Shown here: piece after piece, positions 1-6,306 of the stretch | How positions within the stretch are numbered: the first letter of the stretch is position 1 | Layout of the letters: each line of letters opens with the position of its first letter | Origin: Desulfobacterales bacterium | GTDB taxonomy: Bacteria > Desulfobacterota > Desulfobacteria > Desulfobacterales > JAFDCJ01 | Assembly: GCA_020345785.1 (NCBI GenBank) | Contig: CP070771.1 | Coordinates: forward strand, 5,631,565 to 5,645,838 | DNA length: 14,274 nt | Direction of reading: 5' to 3' | Notes under the pieces: generated by a model | The model's database searches: none | What the model was told of the DNA's origin: nothing | Seen by the model: the letters and a program-made list of their open reading frames with translations, nothing else | Made by a program: the position numbers and the translations under genes

Positions 1-73
1 TTTTTCCAGCAAACTGAGCTACGGAGCACCTCCTAGCAACGCTCCTTTTTCATTGTTGTTAAGAATACGTGCA

Positions 74-100
74 AAATTCAGGTGTTAAAACCTGCAATTT
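74..100 (-). terminator. Possible weak terminator hairpin after the amino-acid ABC operon
   Basis: An inverted repeat lies 27 bp beyond the stop codon of the ATPase gene. The arms are AAATT-CAGGT and ACCTG-c-AATTT, that is ten pairs with one bulged base and a 6-nt loop. Read on the minus strand, the descending arm runs into a short AATTTT stretch. The stem is AT-rich and the T-run short, so termination efficiency is doubtful. It is the only structure I see in the 126 bp after the operon. Confidence 0.3.
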
Positions 101-126
101 CGAATAGCTCAAAACTGAGAATCCCG

Positions 127-939
127 TCAGTCCTCGAGCCCGGCCTCCTCCCGCGAGGGGATTCGAAACTGATCGTGTCCGGCTAAAAACTCTCTGGTTC
201 GGCGCTTTTGGGGGGTGACCAGAATCTCCCTGGGCGTGCCCTGCTCAAATATTTCCCCTTCGTGTAAAAACAGCACCCGATCGGCAACGGCATAGGCAAA
301 GCCGAGCTCATGGGTTACGATCAGCATGGTCATGCCGTCATTGCGCAACTCCTGCATGGTGCGCAGCACTTCACCGACCAGCTCGGGGTCAAGGGCGGAA
401 GTAACCTCGTCGAACAGCATGATATCCGGCTCCATGGCCAGGGCCCGGGCAATGGCCACCCGCTGCTGCTGGCCCCCGGACAATCTTGCGGGGTAGGCGT
501 CGGCTTTGTCCGCAAGACCGACTTTTTCCAAATACTGCATGGCCGTTTTTTGGGCCGCTTCGCGCGGCACCCTGAGTACCGTGCGCGGTCCTTCCATGAC
601 GTTTTCAAGAACTTTCATATGGGGGAACAGGTTGAAGTGTTGAAAAACCATGCCGATCTTTGTTCGCACCCGGCAAAGAAGCGACTCGGGATAACTGACT
701 TTAACCTGCCCGTTTCTGGCCGTTTTTGCGGTACCCAAAAGCTCATTCCTGAAATAAATTCGTCCTGCGGTCGGCAATTCCATAAAATTGATGCAGCGCA
801 GCATGGTGCTTTTGCCGGATCCGCTGGCACCGATCAAAACGATGGTCTCGCCTTTGTGAACCGCCAGATCGATGCCTTTCAGCACTTCGAGATCGCCGTA
901 TGACTTGTGAAGATTTTCAATTTTAAGGATGGGCTCCAT
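127..939 (-). CDS. Polar amino-acid ABC transporter ATP-binding protein (GlnQ/HisP type)
   Basis: This is the cytoplasmic ATPase that powers amino-acid import with the two permeases and the binding protein encoded upstream on the same strand. At 270 aa it is slightly longer than the usual 240-255. Walker A is GASGSGKS (residues 37-44), the signature LSGGQ (153-157), Walker B MLFDE (174-178) and the H-loop His is 210; all are intact. About 25 extra residues (70-95) sit between the Walker A region and the Q-loop (GMVFQ), as in several GlnQ relatives. I chose the ATG at 939 because AAGGA lies 7 bp before it and the ABC fold begins directly after it (EPILKIENL). The frame stays open upstream to 1008, but that stretch shows no family similarity. 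It is the last gene of the operon and is separated from the preceding permease by 421 bp of repeat DNA. Confidence 0.93.
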   Translation of the reverse strand: MEPILKIENLHKSYGDLEVLKGIDLAVHKGETIVLIGASGSGKSTMLRCINFMELPTAGRIYFRNELLGTAKTARNGQVKVSYPESLLCRVRTKIGMVFQHFNLFPHMKVLENVMEGPRTVLRVPREAAQKTAMQYLEKVGLADKADAYPARLSGGQQQRVAIARALAMEPDIMLFDEVTSALDPELVGEVLRTMQELRNDGMTMLIVTHELGFAYAVADRVLFLHEGEIFEQGTPREILVTPQKRRTREFLAGHDQFRIPSREEAGLED

Positions 940-1002
940 CGATGTTCCTTTACGACGGCTTAGTGCTTCATAGTTACAGCGACGTATCTGCCGTAATTTT
1001 TC

Positions 1003-1276
1003 TTTCACCGCAGAGGCGCAAAGAGCGCAGAGAAAACTTTCTTTTTCATTTGCCTTTGAGAGGAAGGCAAATGAAAAACAATCAGCTTATGGCAGAAAAT
1101 AGATCGGCAATTAATACATCTTAAGCCAACATACAATTCATACTAATACGAAACCAGACAATTCGATGATCAGATTTGTGTTTTGCCCGCAGGGCTTGAG
1201 TCTTTATATTTGCCGTCCTCTCAACGGCAAATATAAAATAATCTCTCTTTGCGCCCTCCGCGCCTTTGCGGTGAAA
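1003..1276. repeat. 274-bp composite inverted-repeat element with two covarying hairpins
   Basis: This fills most of the 421-bp gap between the ATPase and permease genes. The outer arms are imperfect inverted copies: 1003-1035 begins TTTCACCGCAGAGGCGC, and 1243-1276 on the other strand begins TTTCACCGCAAAGGCGC. Inside each arm is a perfect hairpin: 1042-1078 (15-bp stem, loop TGAGAGG) and 1203-1237 (14-bp stem, loop CCTCTCA). The loops are exact reverse complements. Where the stems differ, both sides change together, so pairing is kept. The centre (1079-1202) is AT-rich with no open frame of note. It resembles a BIME or MITE-like pair of repeat units. No transposase and no clear target-site duplication is visible. 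I see nothing else in the gap. Confidence 0.85.
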
Positions 1277-1360
1277 TTTATAATTATTTATCTGTTTTGA
1301 GGTCGAATGCCCTTAGGACATCCATTGATTATATTTCACTGAATTTATGAAACTATGTTA

Positions 1361-2029
1361 TTAGTCACTGGCGCGTTTTTCGAAGCGGTGCACCAGCATG
1401 GTAATTGGGTAGATCAGGACAAAGTATACGACGGCCACGATGGTGTAAGTTTCAATGGGATTGAAATTCATGGTGCTGATGGTTTTGGCCTGGTGGATCA
1501 ATTCGGCATAAGCAATCACCGAGGCGAGAGACGTCATTTTCGTCAATTCGACGCCCCGGTTGGTAAAGGCCGGCAGCATGCGTCTTATCGCCTGGGGCAA
1601 AATAACACGCCGCATCTGTTGGACATAGGTCATCCCCAGTGATTTGCCCGCCTCCCATTGTCCCGGGGAGATCGATTGGATGCCGCCCCGGAAGATTTCC
1701 GCTGAAAAGGCGACGGTATTCATCATCAAACCGAGAAAGGCCGCCGTAAACGAATCGATATCAAAGGGCAGCAGAATCGGCAGGGCAAAGAAAAACCACA
1801 TGATTTGTACCAGCGCCGGGGTATTGCGAAAAACCTCCACAAAAATCGTAGCGGGCCAGTTGAAGATCCTCCGTTTCGAGTAGCGGGCGGCGCCCACAAA
1901 CAAACCGAACAACAGACCGAAAACCAGGCAGACCACCGCGAGTTTGATCGTGTTCACCAGACCGATGCTCAACAGTCTCCAGTTCAGAAAAACCGAGAGA
2001 AAATCCCAATTATAAGCGCTGCTGCCCAT
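1361..2029 (-). CDS. Amino-acid ABC transporter permease (HisM/GlnP type), second of two
   Basis: This inner-membrane permease pairs with the permease encoded just upstream to form the transport channel. It is about 222 aa, normal for the family. It has hydrophobic segments near the N-terminus, in the middle (FVEVFRNTPALVQIMWFFFALP) and at the C-terminus (YTIVAVVYFVLIYPITM). The cytoplasmic EAA loop reads QWEAGKSLGMTYVQQMRRVILPQA and should contact the ATPase. The start is uncertain: I prefer the ATG at 2029, but an in-frame GTG at 2035 is just as near and neither has a strong ribosome site. A 276-bp repeat-bearing gap separates it from the first permease, unusual for genes whose products form one complex. 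Confidence 0.92.
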   Translation of the reverse strand: MGSSAYNWDFLSVFLNWRLLSIGLVNTIKLAVVCLVFGLLFGLFVGAARYSKRRIFNWPATIFVEVFRNTPALVQIMWFFFALPILLPFDIDSFTAAFLGLMMNTVAFSAEIFRGGIQSISPGQWEAGKSLGMTYVQQMRRVILPQAIRRMLPAFTNRGVELTKMTSLASVIAYAELIHQAKTISTMNFNPIETYTIVAVVYFVLIYPITMLVHRFEKRASD

Positions 2030-2044
2030 AAGCACCCGTGTTAA

Positions 2045-2074
2045 TTGAATATTGAATATTGAATATTGAATATT
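2045..2074. repeat. Tandem heptanucleotide repeat (TTGAATA x4)
   Basis: Four perfect head-to-tail copies of TTGAATA (2045-2072), plus two further bases, lie 15 bp upstream of the second permease start. A run of perfect short repeats can change copy number by slippage. Its place just before the permease start could alter the leader of that gene, but no promoter that it would space is evident. Confidence 0.85.
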
Positions 2075-2104
2075 TTTGGCATTCTATCTATTTAGACCGA
2101 TAAT

Positions 2105-2129
2105 GTTGGGTTTCGTTCCTCAACCCAAC
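2105..2129. repeat. Short palindrome, GTTGGGTT stem, of a dispersed-repeat type
   Basis: A perfect 8-bp inverted repeat (GTTGGGTT / AACCCAAC) has a 9-nt loop, TCGTTCCTC. From memory, sequences of this type (TTGGGTTTCGTTCCTCAACC) are common intergenic repeats in many unrelated bacteria. It lies in the gap between the two permease genes. Further right, 2206-2244 is a low-complexity stretch of alternating CGAAA/ATTCG words that also looks like dispersed repeat DNA. The rest of 2036-2305 shows no gene. Confidence 0.6.
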
Positions 2130-2305
2130 CTACGAAAATTACGCTCTTACTAACGGTGGACCCGGAAAATTTTAGCCGATACAAGGAGAATGGACCAAAC
2201 CATTGTAAATACGAAATTCGAATATCGAAACCCGAAACAAATTTTAGATTGCTTTCGCTTCATTCAAGCTAGCTTCCTAAGTCTTTCGCTTTGAGTGGCG
2301 AATTC

Positions 2306-2983
2306 TCACTGCGCCGTCGATTCACCACTGACCGCCAGGCGCCGTTCGAGTTTTCGCACGGCGACGTTGGTCGGAAACAGCACCATAAAGTACATGGCAG
2401 CCGCAACGGTAAAAACTTCAAGCGGTCTGTAGGTTGTTTGCGATATGGCATTGGCCTGAAAAAGAAGATCGGAATAAGCGATGGTGGAGACCAGGGTGGT
2501 GGTCTTCATCAGCTCGATAATCCGCTCCAAAAACGCCGGGATCATTCTTTTGACCGCTTGCGGCAAAATGATGCGCTTTAATACGTGGATTCGTTTCATG
2601 CCGATGGCATAGCCGGCCTCCCACTGGCCCTTTTCCATGGAAATAATTCCGGCCCTGAAAACTTCGGCGAAAAAAGCGGACGATTGGATGGAGAAGGTCA
2701 ACACCGAAGCGGTGTAGGGATCGATTTCCACATCGATTATGATCGGCAGCGCGAAAAATATCCAGAAAAGTTGGGCCAGCGGCGGCGTACTTCTGAAAAA
2801 CTCAATGAAAAGGCCGGCCGGCATGGAAATCCACCGCCTGCTGGACAGCCGCAGCAGTGCCACCAACAATCCAATGGGGATCCCGAAGCAAAGCGCTACG
2901 ACCGTCACTTTCAGGGTGTTGATCAGCCCCAGAAGCAGCAGCGGGTAGTTTTGAAATATGACTGAAAAATCCCATTCATACAT
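2306..2983 (-). CDS. Amino-acid ABC transporter permease (HisM/GlnP type), first of two
   Basis: This inner-membrane permease of 225 aa is the likely partner of the permease at 1361-2029. The N-terminal membrane segment includes LLLGLINTLKVTVVALCFGI. A central segment carries FIEFFRSTPPLAQLFWIFFA, the family's conserved RxTP region. The EAA loop is QWEAGYAIGMKRIHVLKRIILPQA, and the C-terminal segment ends near LFPTNVAV. It starts 9 bp after the stop of the binding-protein gene, so the two are clearly co-transcribed. The ribosome site is weak, suggesting translational coupling. The two permeases are similar but not identical in length and motif spacing, as expected for a heterodimeric channel. 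Confidence 0.93.
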   Translation of the reverse strand: MYEWDFSVIFQNYPLLLLGLINTLKVTVVALCFGIPIGLLVALLRLSSRRWISMPAGLFIEFFRSTPPLAQLFWIFFALPIIIDVEIDPYTASVLTFSIQSSAFFAEVFRAGIISMEKGQWEAGYAIGMKRIHVLKRIILPQAVKRMIPAFLERIIELMKTTTLVSTIAYSDLLFQANAISQTTYRPLEVFTVAAAMYFMVLFPTNVAVRKLERRLAVSGESTAQ

Positions 2984-2992
2984 GACATTCGG

Positions 2993-3826
2993 CTACCAAA
3001 GTTCCTTTTGAATCGCAGGTACGGCCTTGGGATCGAGTCCGAAGTCGCTTAAAAAATCCTCGTACCATTTCTGGGATTCCCCCGTGATGTACCAGTAGGA
3101 AATGGCCGTGTTCACCCAATCGCGCCATCTTTTGTCCTCCTCGAGCCTCACCGCGGCACTGGATGCCGAAGCCCGGACCGGTTTCGGAACGACGATCTTG
3201 CCCTTGCCCATTTTTTTCTGCATGGCAATCAGCGGCGGATGAAAAAGCGAAACGGCATCGACGCGACCGGACTGAAACGCCGCCACCGACTCGCCGTTGG
3301 AGGGAAAGCGCAAGATGGTCGCTTTGGGCAGGTGTTTGGTAACGTACCTTTCCATGGTGGTGCCCTGAGTGACCGAAAGTTTTATGTCGTCCTTGTTCAG
3401 ATCCGACCAGTTGTCCATTTTTAAATCTTCGCGCCCCAGCACCGCCAGCGCATAATACAGCAGCGGCTGAGCCGGAAAATCTACTGCCAGCGCTCTTTTG
3501 GGCGTTGCATCCAATACGAACATGATATCGATTTTATTGGCCTGCAGCGCTGCGATGGCCGAGCCCCAGGTCACTTCGACCGTCTCCAGTTTGACGTCCA
3601 ATGTTTCCGCCATGGCCGCTCCCACGGAATAGCCGAAGCCGGACCATTTACCGGTGGCCGGATCCTTCAAAAACCACGGCGGCGCCTGGACAACCCCGAT
3701 TCTCAGCGATTTTCTCTGATGAATGCTGTCCCAGGTGCTTTCCGCGGCCAGTGCCTGGCCGACGATCCCAAGACAAAATAAAGATACGATTGCCAGGTAA
3801 ACCCCTTTAGTGAATTTTTTGCTCAT
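2993..3826 (-). CDS. Periplasmic amino-acid-type substrate-binding protein (SBP family 3)
   Basis: This exported binding protein delivers substrate to the permease pair. It is 277 aa with a clear Sec signal peptide (residues 1-27 or 28, basic MSKKFTK, then a hydrophobic core, cleavage near ALA-AES). The mature part follows the family-3 layout: LRIGVVQAPPW (41-51), a lobe-one arginine in TPKRALAVDF (Arg111), SVTQGTTMERY (151-161) and GRVDAV (187-192). At the position five residues after Asp190, where amino-acid binders normally carry an Asp for the ligand ammonium, this protein has Phe195. The ligand class is therefore uncertain. I chose the ATG at 3826 because AAGGAGGTT lies 4 bp before it and the signal peptide starts there; an upstream start at 3907 would overlap the aminotransferase. 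The gap to the aminotransferase stop is 59 bp. Confidence 0.93.
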   Translation of the reverse strand: MSKKFTKGVYLAIVSLFCLGIVGQALAAESTWDSIHQRKSLRIGVVQAPPWFLKDPATGKWSGFGYSVGAAMAETLDVKLETVEVTWGSAIAALQANKIDIMFVLDATPKRALAVDFPAQPLLYYALAVLGREDLKMDNWSDLNKDDIKLSVTQGTTMERYVTKHLPKATILRFPSNGESVAAFQSGRVDAVSLFHPPLIAMQKKMGKGKIVVPKPVRASASSAAVRLEEDKRWRDWVNTAISYWYITGESQKWYEDFLSDFGLDPKAVPAIQKELW

Positions 3827-3885
3827 ACTGAACCTCCTTTTTTTGAAAAGTGAAGACCCAATTGAATTTTTTCGCTCTGTTGGGA

Positions 3886-4803
3886 TCATACATTCCCTGC
3901 CGGACATTCATCTTCCAGCAGGGCTGCATATAAATCCATCAGTTTGCGGGTCATCGGGCCCAGCTTGCCGTTTCCGATCACGCGGCCGTCCACTTCCGAC
4001 ACAAAGGCGACACCGCCGAAGGTGCCGGTGACAAATGCCTCGTCGGCAGCGTATACCTCCATCAGGGAGAAATTTTTTTCGCAAACCTCGATTCGGTTCT
4101 CCCGGCAAAGTTGGATGATATTGCCGCGGGTGATGCCGTTGAGGCAGTATTGCCCGGTAGACGTCCAGACCTGATTGCGGTGCACGATGAAAAAATTGGT
4201 GGAGTTGCAGGTGCTGACAAACCCCTGCGGATCGAGCATCAATGCTTCGTCCACACCGGCCTTAATCGCCTGAATACAGCTGATGACGCAGTTCAGTTTA
4301 CTGTGGGAATGAAGTTTCGGATCCTGCACGTCGGGTCGGCCGCGTCGGACATGCACCGTAAACAGCTTTATGCCTTCCTGCGCGTTGCGACTGGGCATTT
4401 TGTATTCGGCAATGATAACAATGGTCGGCCCACTGATGGTGGCGCGGGGATCCTGAGAGGGCGATTTTTTGGTTCCGCGGGTAATCATCATGCGGATATG
4501 CACATCGGTATGCATCTTGTTGGCACGAACCGTTTTATATACCTCATCGATGAGGGATTCCGGGGGCATGCCCAGATCATAATCCAGTGCTTTGAGGTTG
4601 GCCTTGAGGCGGTCCAGATGCTGCGATACGAAAGCGAGCTTGCCGTTGTGGAGCCGGAAACTTTCCCATACCCCGTCGCCCACCAGAAAGGCGCTGTCGA
4701 ACACCGACACTTTGGCTTCGTGGCGCGGGAAAAATTCTCCGTTGACATAAATCAGGACGTGCTCGTTGCGGGGATCCTCCAAAAATTCATGCGTCCCACC
4801 CAT
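3886..4803 (-). CDS. Class IV (fold-type IV) PLP-dependent aminotransferase
   Basis: The first gene of the minus-strand operon encodes a 305-aa cytoplasmic PLP enzyme related to branched-chain and D-amino-acid aminotransferases. Family features include YVNGEFFPRHEAKVSVFD (19-36), GDGVWESFR (42-50), HLDRLKANLKAL (62-73), DEALMLDPQGFVSTCNST (185-202), TSTGQYCLNGITR (214-226) and EAFVTGTFGGV (255-265). The Schiff-base lysine is probably Lys169 in SHSKLNC, with Lys163 as an alternative. Where the family normally has a Glu that pairs with the PLP pyridine nitrogen, this protein has Thr198. I recall a subgroup with a similar TCNST motif, so this is probably a real variant and not decay. I chose the ATG at 4803 because AAGGAG lies 9 bp before it and homology starts there. 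A TTGACA box lies upstream at 4889-4884, but no good -10 box follows it. The exact substrate is unknown; context points to amino-acid catabolism. Confidence 0.88.
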   Translation of the reverse strand: MGGTHEFLEDPRNEHVLIYVNGEFFPRHEAKVSVFDSAFLVGDGVWESFRLHNGKLAFVSQHLDRLKANLKALDYDLGMPPESLIDEVYKTVRANKMHTDVHIRMMITRGTKKSPSQDPRATISGPTIVIIAEYKMPSRNAQEGIKLFTVHVRRGRPDVQDPKLHSHSKLNCVISCIQAIKAGVDEALMLDPQGFVSTCNSTNFFIVHRNQVWTSTGQYCLNGITRGNIIQLCRENRIEVCEKNFSLMEVYAADEAFVTGTFGGVAFVSEVDGRVIGNGKLGPMTRKLMDLYAALLEDECPAGNV

Positions 4804-4890
4804 GATATGACTCTCCTTAAAAACGATATGACGGGAAAAAATTTGCCAATGAATAGTTTTTCTTATTTTATATATGTAATAGCTGTCAAG

Positions 4891-5160
4891 GGCGAACTGT
4901 CCAAAGAAAATCTGGAAGAAATATTGGAGCTTAGAATCAACCTTGAGTGTATGGCTGCCGGAAAGGCAGCCCAGTGCAAGGATTCGGATCTTCTGGACCG
5001 TCTGAATTTTTATCATCAATAATTTGCAACTGCCCGGGACGGCAATATTGCCGACAAGCCGCTGCAAAGCAACAAGAAATTCCATCATACACTCTAACAA
5101 GCCGCTGACATGCAGATATTCTTTGATTTGACACAAAGCGCTATTTTAAAAGCGGATTAG
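4891..5160 (+). pseudogene. Remnant of a GntR/FadR-type (FCD) regulator C-terminal domain
   Basis: One frame (90 codons) reads like the first two thirds of an FCD ligand-binding domain. It runs from LEEILELRINLECMAAGKAA through a stop at 5020-5022, FATARDGN, then SNKKFHHTL, a stop at 5095-5097, and QAADMQIFFDLTQ, ending at TAG 5158-5160. The pattern R..LE..AA..AA followed by FH..L and Q..D..IF.DL matches FCD domains as I know them. The frame is unshifted despite two stops. No helix-turn-helix precedes it; upstream is the start of the divergent aminotransferase. It sits where a regulator of either flanking operon would be expected, so it may be the former regulator. Identification is from motif memory. 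Confidence 0.62.
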
Positions 5161-5221
5161 TTTCAACATGGACACGGACACAAATTTTTAAAAAGATACC
5201 CGGAATTGTGAGAATCAAGAC

Positions 5222-5250
5222 TTGACAAATTTTTTTAGTCCTGTTATAGA
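5222..5250 (+). promoter_or_regulatory. Sigma70-like promoter for the SorC-family regulator
   Basis: A perfect -35 box TTGACA (5222-5227) is followed after exactly 17 bp by TATAGA (5245-5250), a four-of-six -10 box. Initiation would be expected near 5257, only about 3 nt before the ATG at 5260. The regulator mRNA would then be nearly leaderless. It could drive the whole downstream cluster, since the binding-protein gene overlaps the regulator gene. Confidence 0.6.
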
Positions 5251-5259
5251 ACGCCTCAA

Positions 5260-6306
5260 ATGATAACCCCAAGCTCAAATGAGCACATTGGCTTACATCA
5301 AGATAAGTTCCCGGAGGCAAACCGCCTCGCCGTAAAAGTATGCAGACTCTTCTATGAAGAGCACCTGACGAAGGTTGAAATCGAAAGAAGGTTGCACATT
5401 TCACGCTTTAAGGTTGCGCGCATTCTCAGAGAAGCCCAGCGCACCGGCCTTGTGAAGATTCAAATCATAGAACCCCAGTCAGATTTATCGGATCTGGAAT
5501 CTGACTTGGAACAGGAACTGGGGCTAAAAAGCGTGGCCCTTGTATGGGACGACGGAGAATCATCCTCCCTCCTCAAGAGGAAAGTAGGAGCCCTTGCCGC
5601 TGATTACCTGCTTGGAATATTAAGAGCTGAAGATGTTCTCGGCGTGGGATGGGGTACGACAACTTACGAGCTTGTCAATGCGCTGCCGAACACAATCAAT
5701 CTAAAGATCCGTGTGGTCCAGGTTAGCGGGAGAAACACGGCAATCGAATCCGGCCTCGACAGCCAGGCTCTCACAATGCGACTGGCCAGGAAATTTGGTG
5801 TTGAACCTTTCCTGCTGCATGCACCGACGTTTGTGGAGAGGCCGGAGACGCGTGAACTCCTGATGAAAGAGAGTGCTCTCCAAAAAATTTTCCAGATCTA
5901 TAATCAGACCACCATACTTATTGCCGGTATCGGAGCTTTTCTACCGGGCGGTTTTATCGGAAGCCGCAATATAACTGGCGCTGAAATGTCGCTGCTTCGA
6001 AAACAAAATGCGGTTGGTGAATTTTTAACCTACTGCTATGAGATAAACGGGAATTTCTGCAAGACCGAGACGCTAAATCGAACGATCGCCATACCTGTAG
6101 AAGTGGTCAAGAAAATTCCGTATTCCATCGGCATTGCAGTTGGGAGCCAGAAGGCAATGGCCGTTCTTGGTGCTGTTCGTGCGGGACTGATCAACTCTCT
6201 GATCACCGATACGACAACAGCAAGAACCTTGTTAGCAAAAGTTAAAGGGAATAAGCGTAAGGAGGCAAGTCATGAACGAAGATCCAAAAGGAAAAGTCAC
6301 AAATGA
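5260..6306 (+). CDS. SorC/DeoR-type sugar-binding transcriptional regulator
   Basis: This 348-aa protein has typical SorC-family length. Residues 20-70 form a helix-turn-helix region (VCRLFYEEHLTKVEIERRL, then HISRFKVARILREAQRTGLVKI). The rest is the SorC effector domain, seen in GVGWGTTTYELVNAL, a central AGIGAFLPGG, NAVGEFLTYCYEINGNFC and, near the end, IPYSIGIAVGSQKAMAVLGA plus INSLITDTTTARTLL. Known members bind phosphorylated sugars or similar compounds and usually act as repressors or activators of neighbouring catabolic operons. The ATG at 5260 is the only in-frame ATG before the HTH; it has no ribosome site and lies about 3 nt from the predicted transcription start. The 3' end overlaps the next gene by 35 bp, giving the protein a very basic tail. 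It probably regulates the adjoining amide-uptake cluster. Confidence 0.9.
   Translation: MITPSSNEHIGLHQDKFPEANRLAVKVCRLFYEEHLTKVEIERRLHISRFKVARILREAQRTGLVKIQIIEPQSDLSDLESDLEQELGLKSVALVWDDGESSSLLKRKVGALAADYLLGILRAEDVLGVGWGTTTYELVNALPNTINLKIRVVQVSGRNTAIESGLDSQALTMRLARKFGVEPFLLHAPTFVERPETRELLMKESALQKIFQIYNQTTILIAGIGAFLPGGFIGSRNITGAEMSLLRKQNAVGEFLTYCYEINGNFCKTETLNRTIAIPVEVVKKIPYSIGIAVGSQKAMAVLGAVRAGLINSLITDTTTARTLLAKVKGNKRKEASHERRSKRKSHK

Noticed and set aside
1..33. On the minus strand the sequence resembles the 5' part of a tRNA (CGTAGCTCAGTTTGCTGG).
   Set aside because: The D-arm cannot be closed with a GAGC arm at a normal distance, and the window ends before any anticodon arm. It may be a fragment or chance.
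18..49. GGAGC / GCTCC inverted repeat followed by TTTTT, a possible plus-strand terminator for a gene to the left.
   Set aside because: The stem is only 5 bp with a 13-nt loop, and no plus-strand gene is visible in the window to the left.
1003..1276. CRISPR array or complete insertion sequence.
   Set aside because: There are only two inverted units with no regular spacers, no transposase frame and no clear target duplication.
4860..4889. TTGACA (4889-4884, minus strand) as the -35 box of an aminotransferase promoter.
   Set aside because: The best -10 at 18 bp spacing, TAAGAA, matches only three of six positions, and the better TATAAA is just 11 bp away. The promoter may exist, but the boxes cannot be assigned.
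4111..4890. Long plus-strand open frame opposite the aminotransferase gene.
   Set aside because: It is the antisense shadow of a well-conserved aminotransferase frame. Only its continuation past 4891 resembles a protein family, and that part is reported as a pseudogene remnant.
4804..5136. N-terminal extension of the aminotransferase frame up to 5136.
   Set aside because: The added 111 residues have no family similarity, and AAGGAG fits the ATG at 4803.
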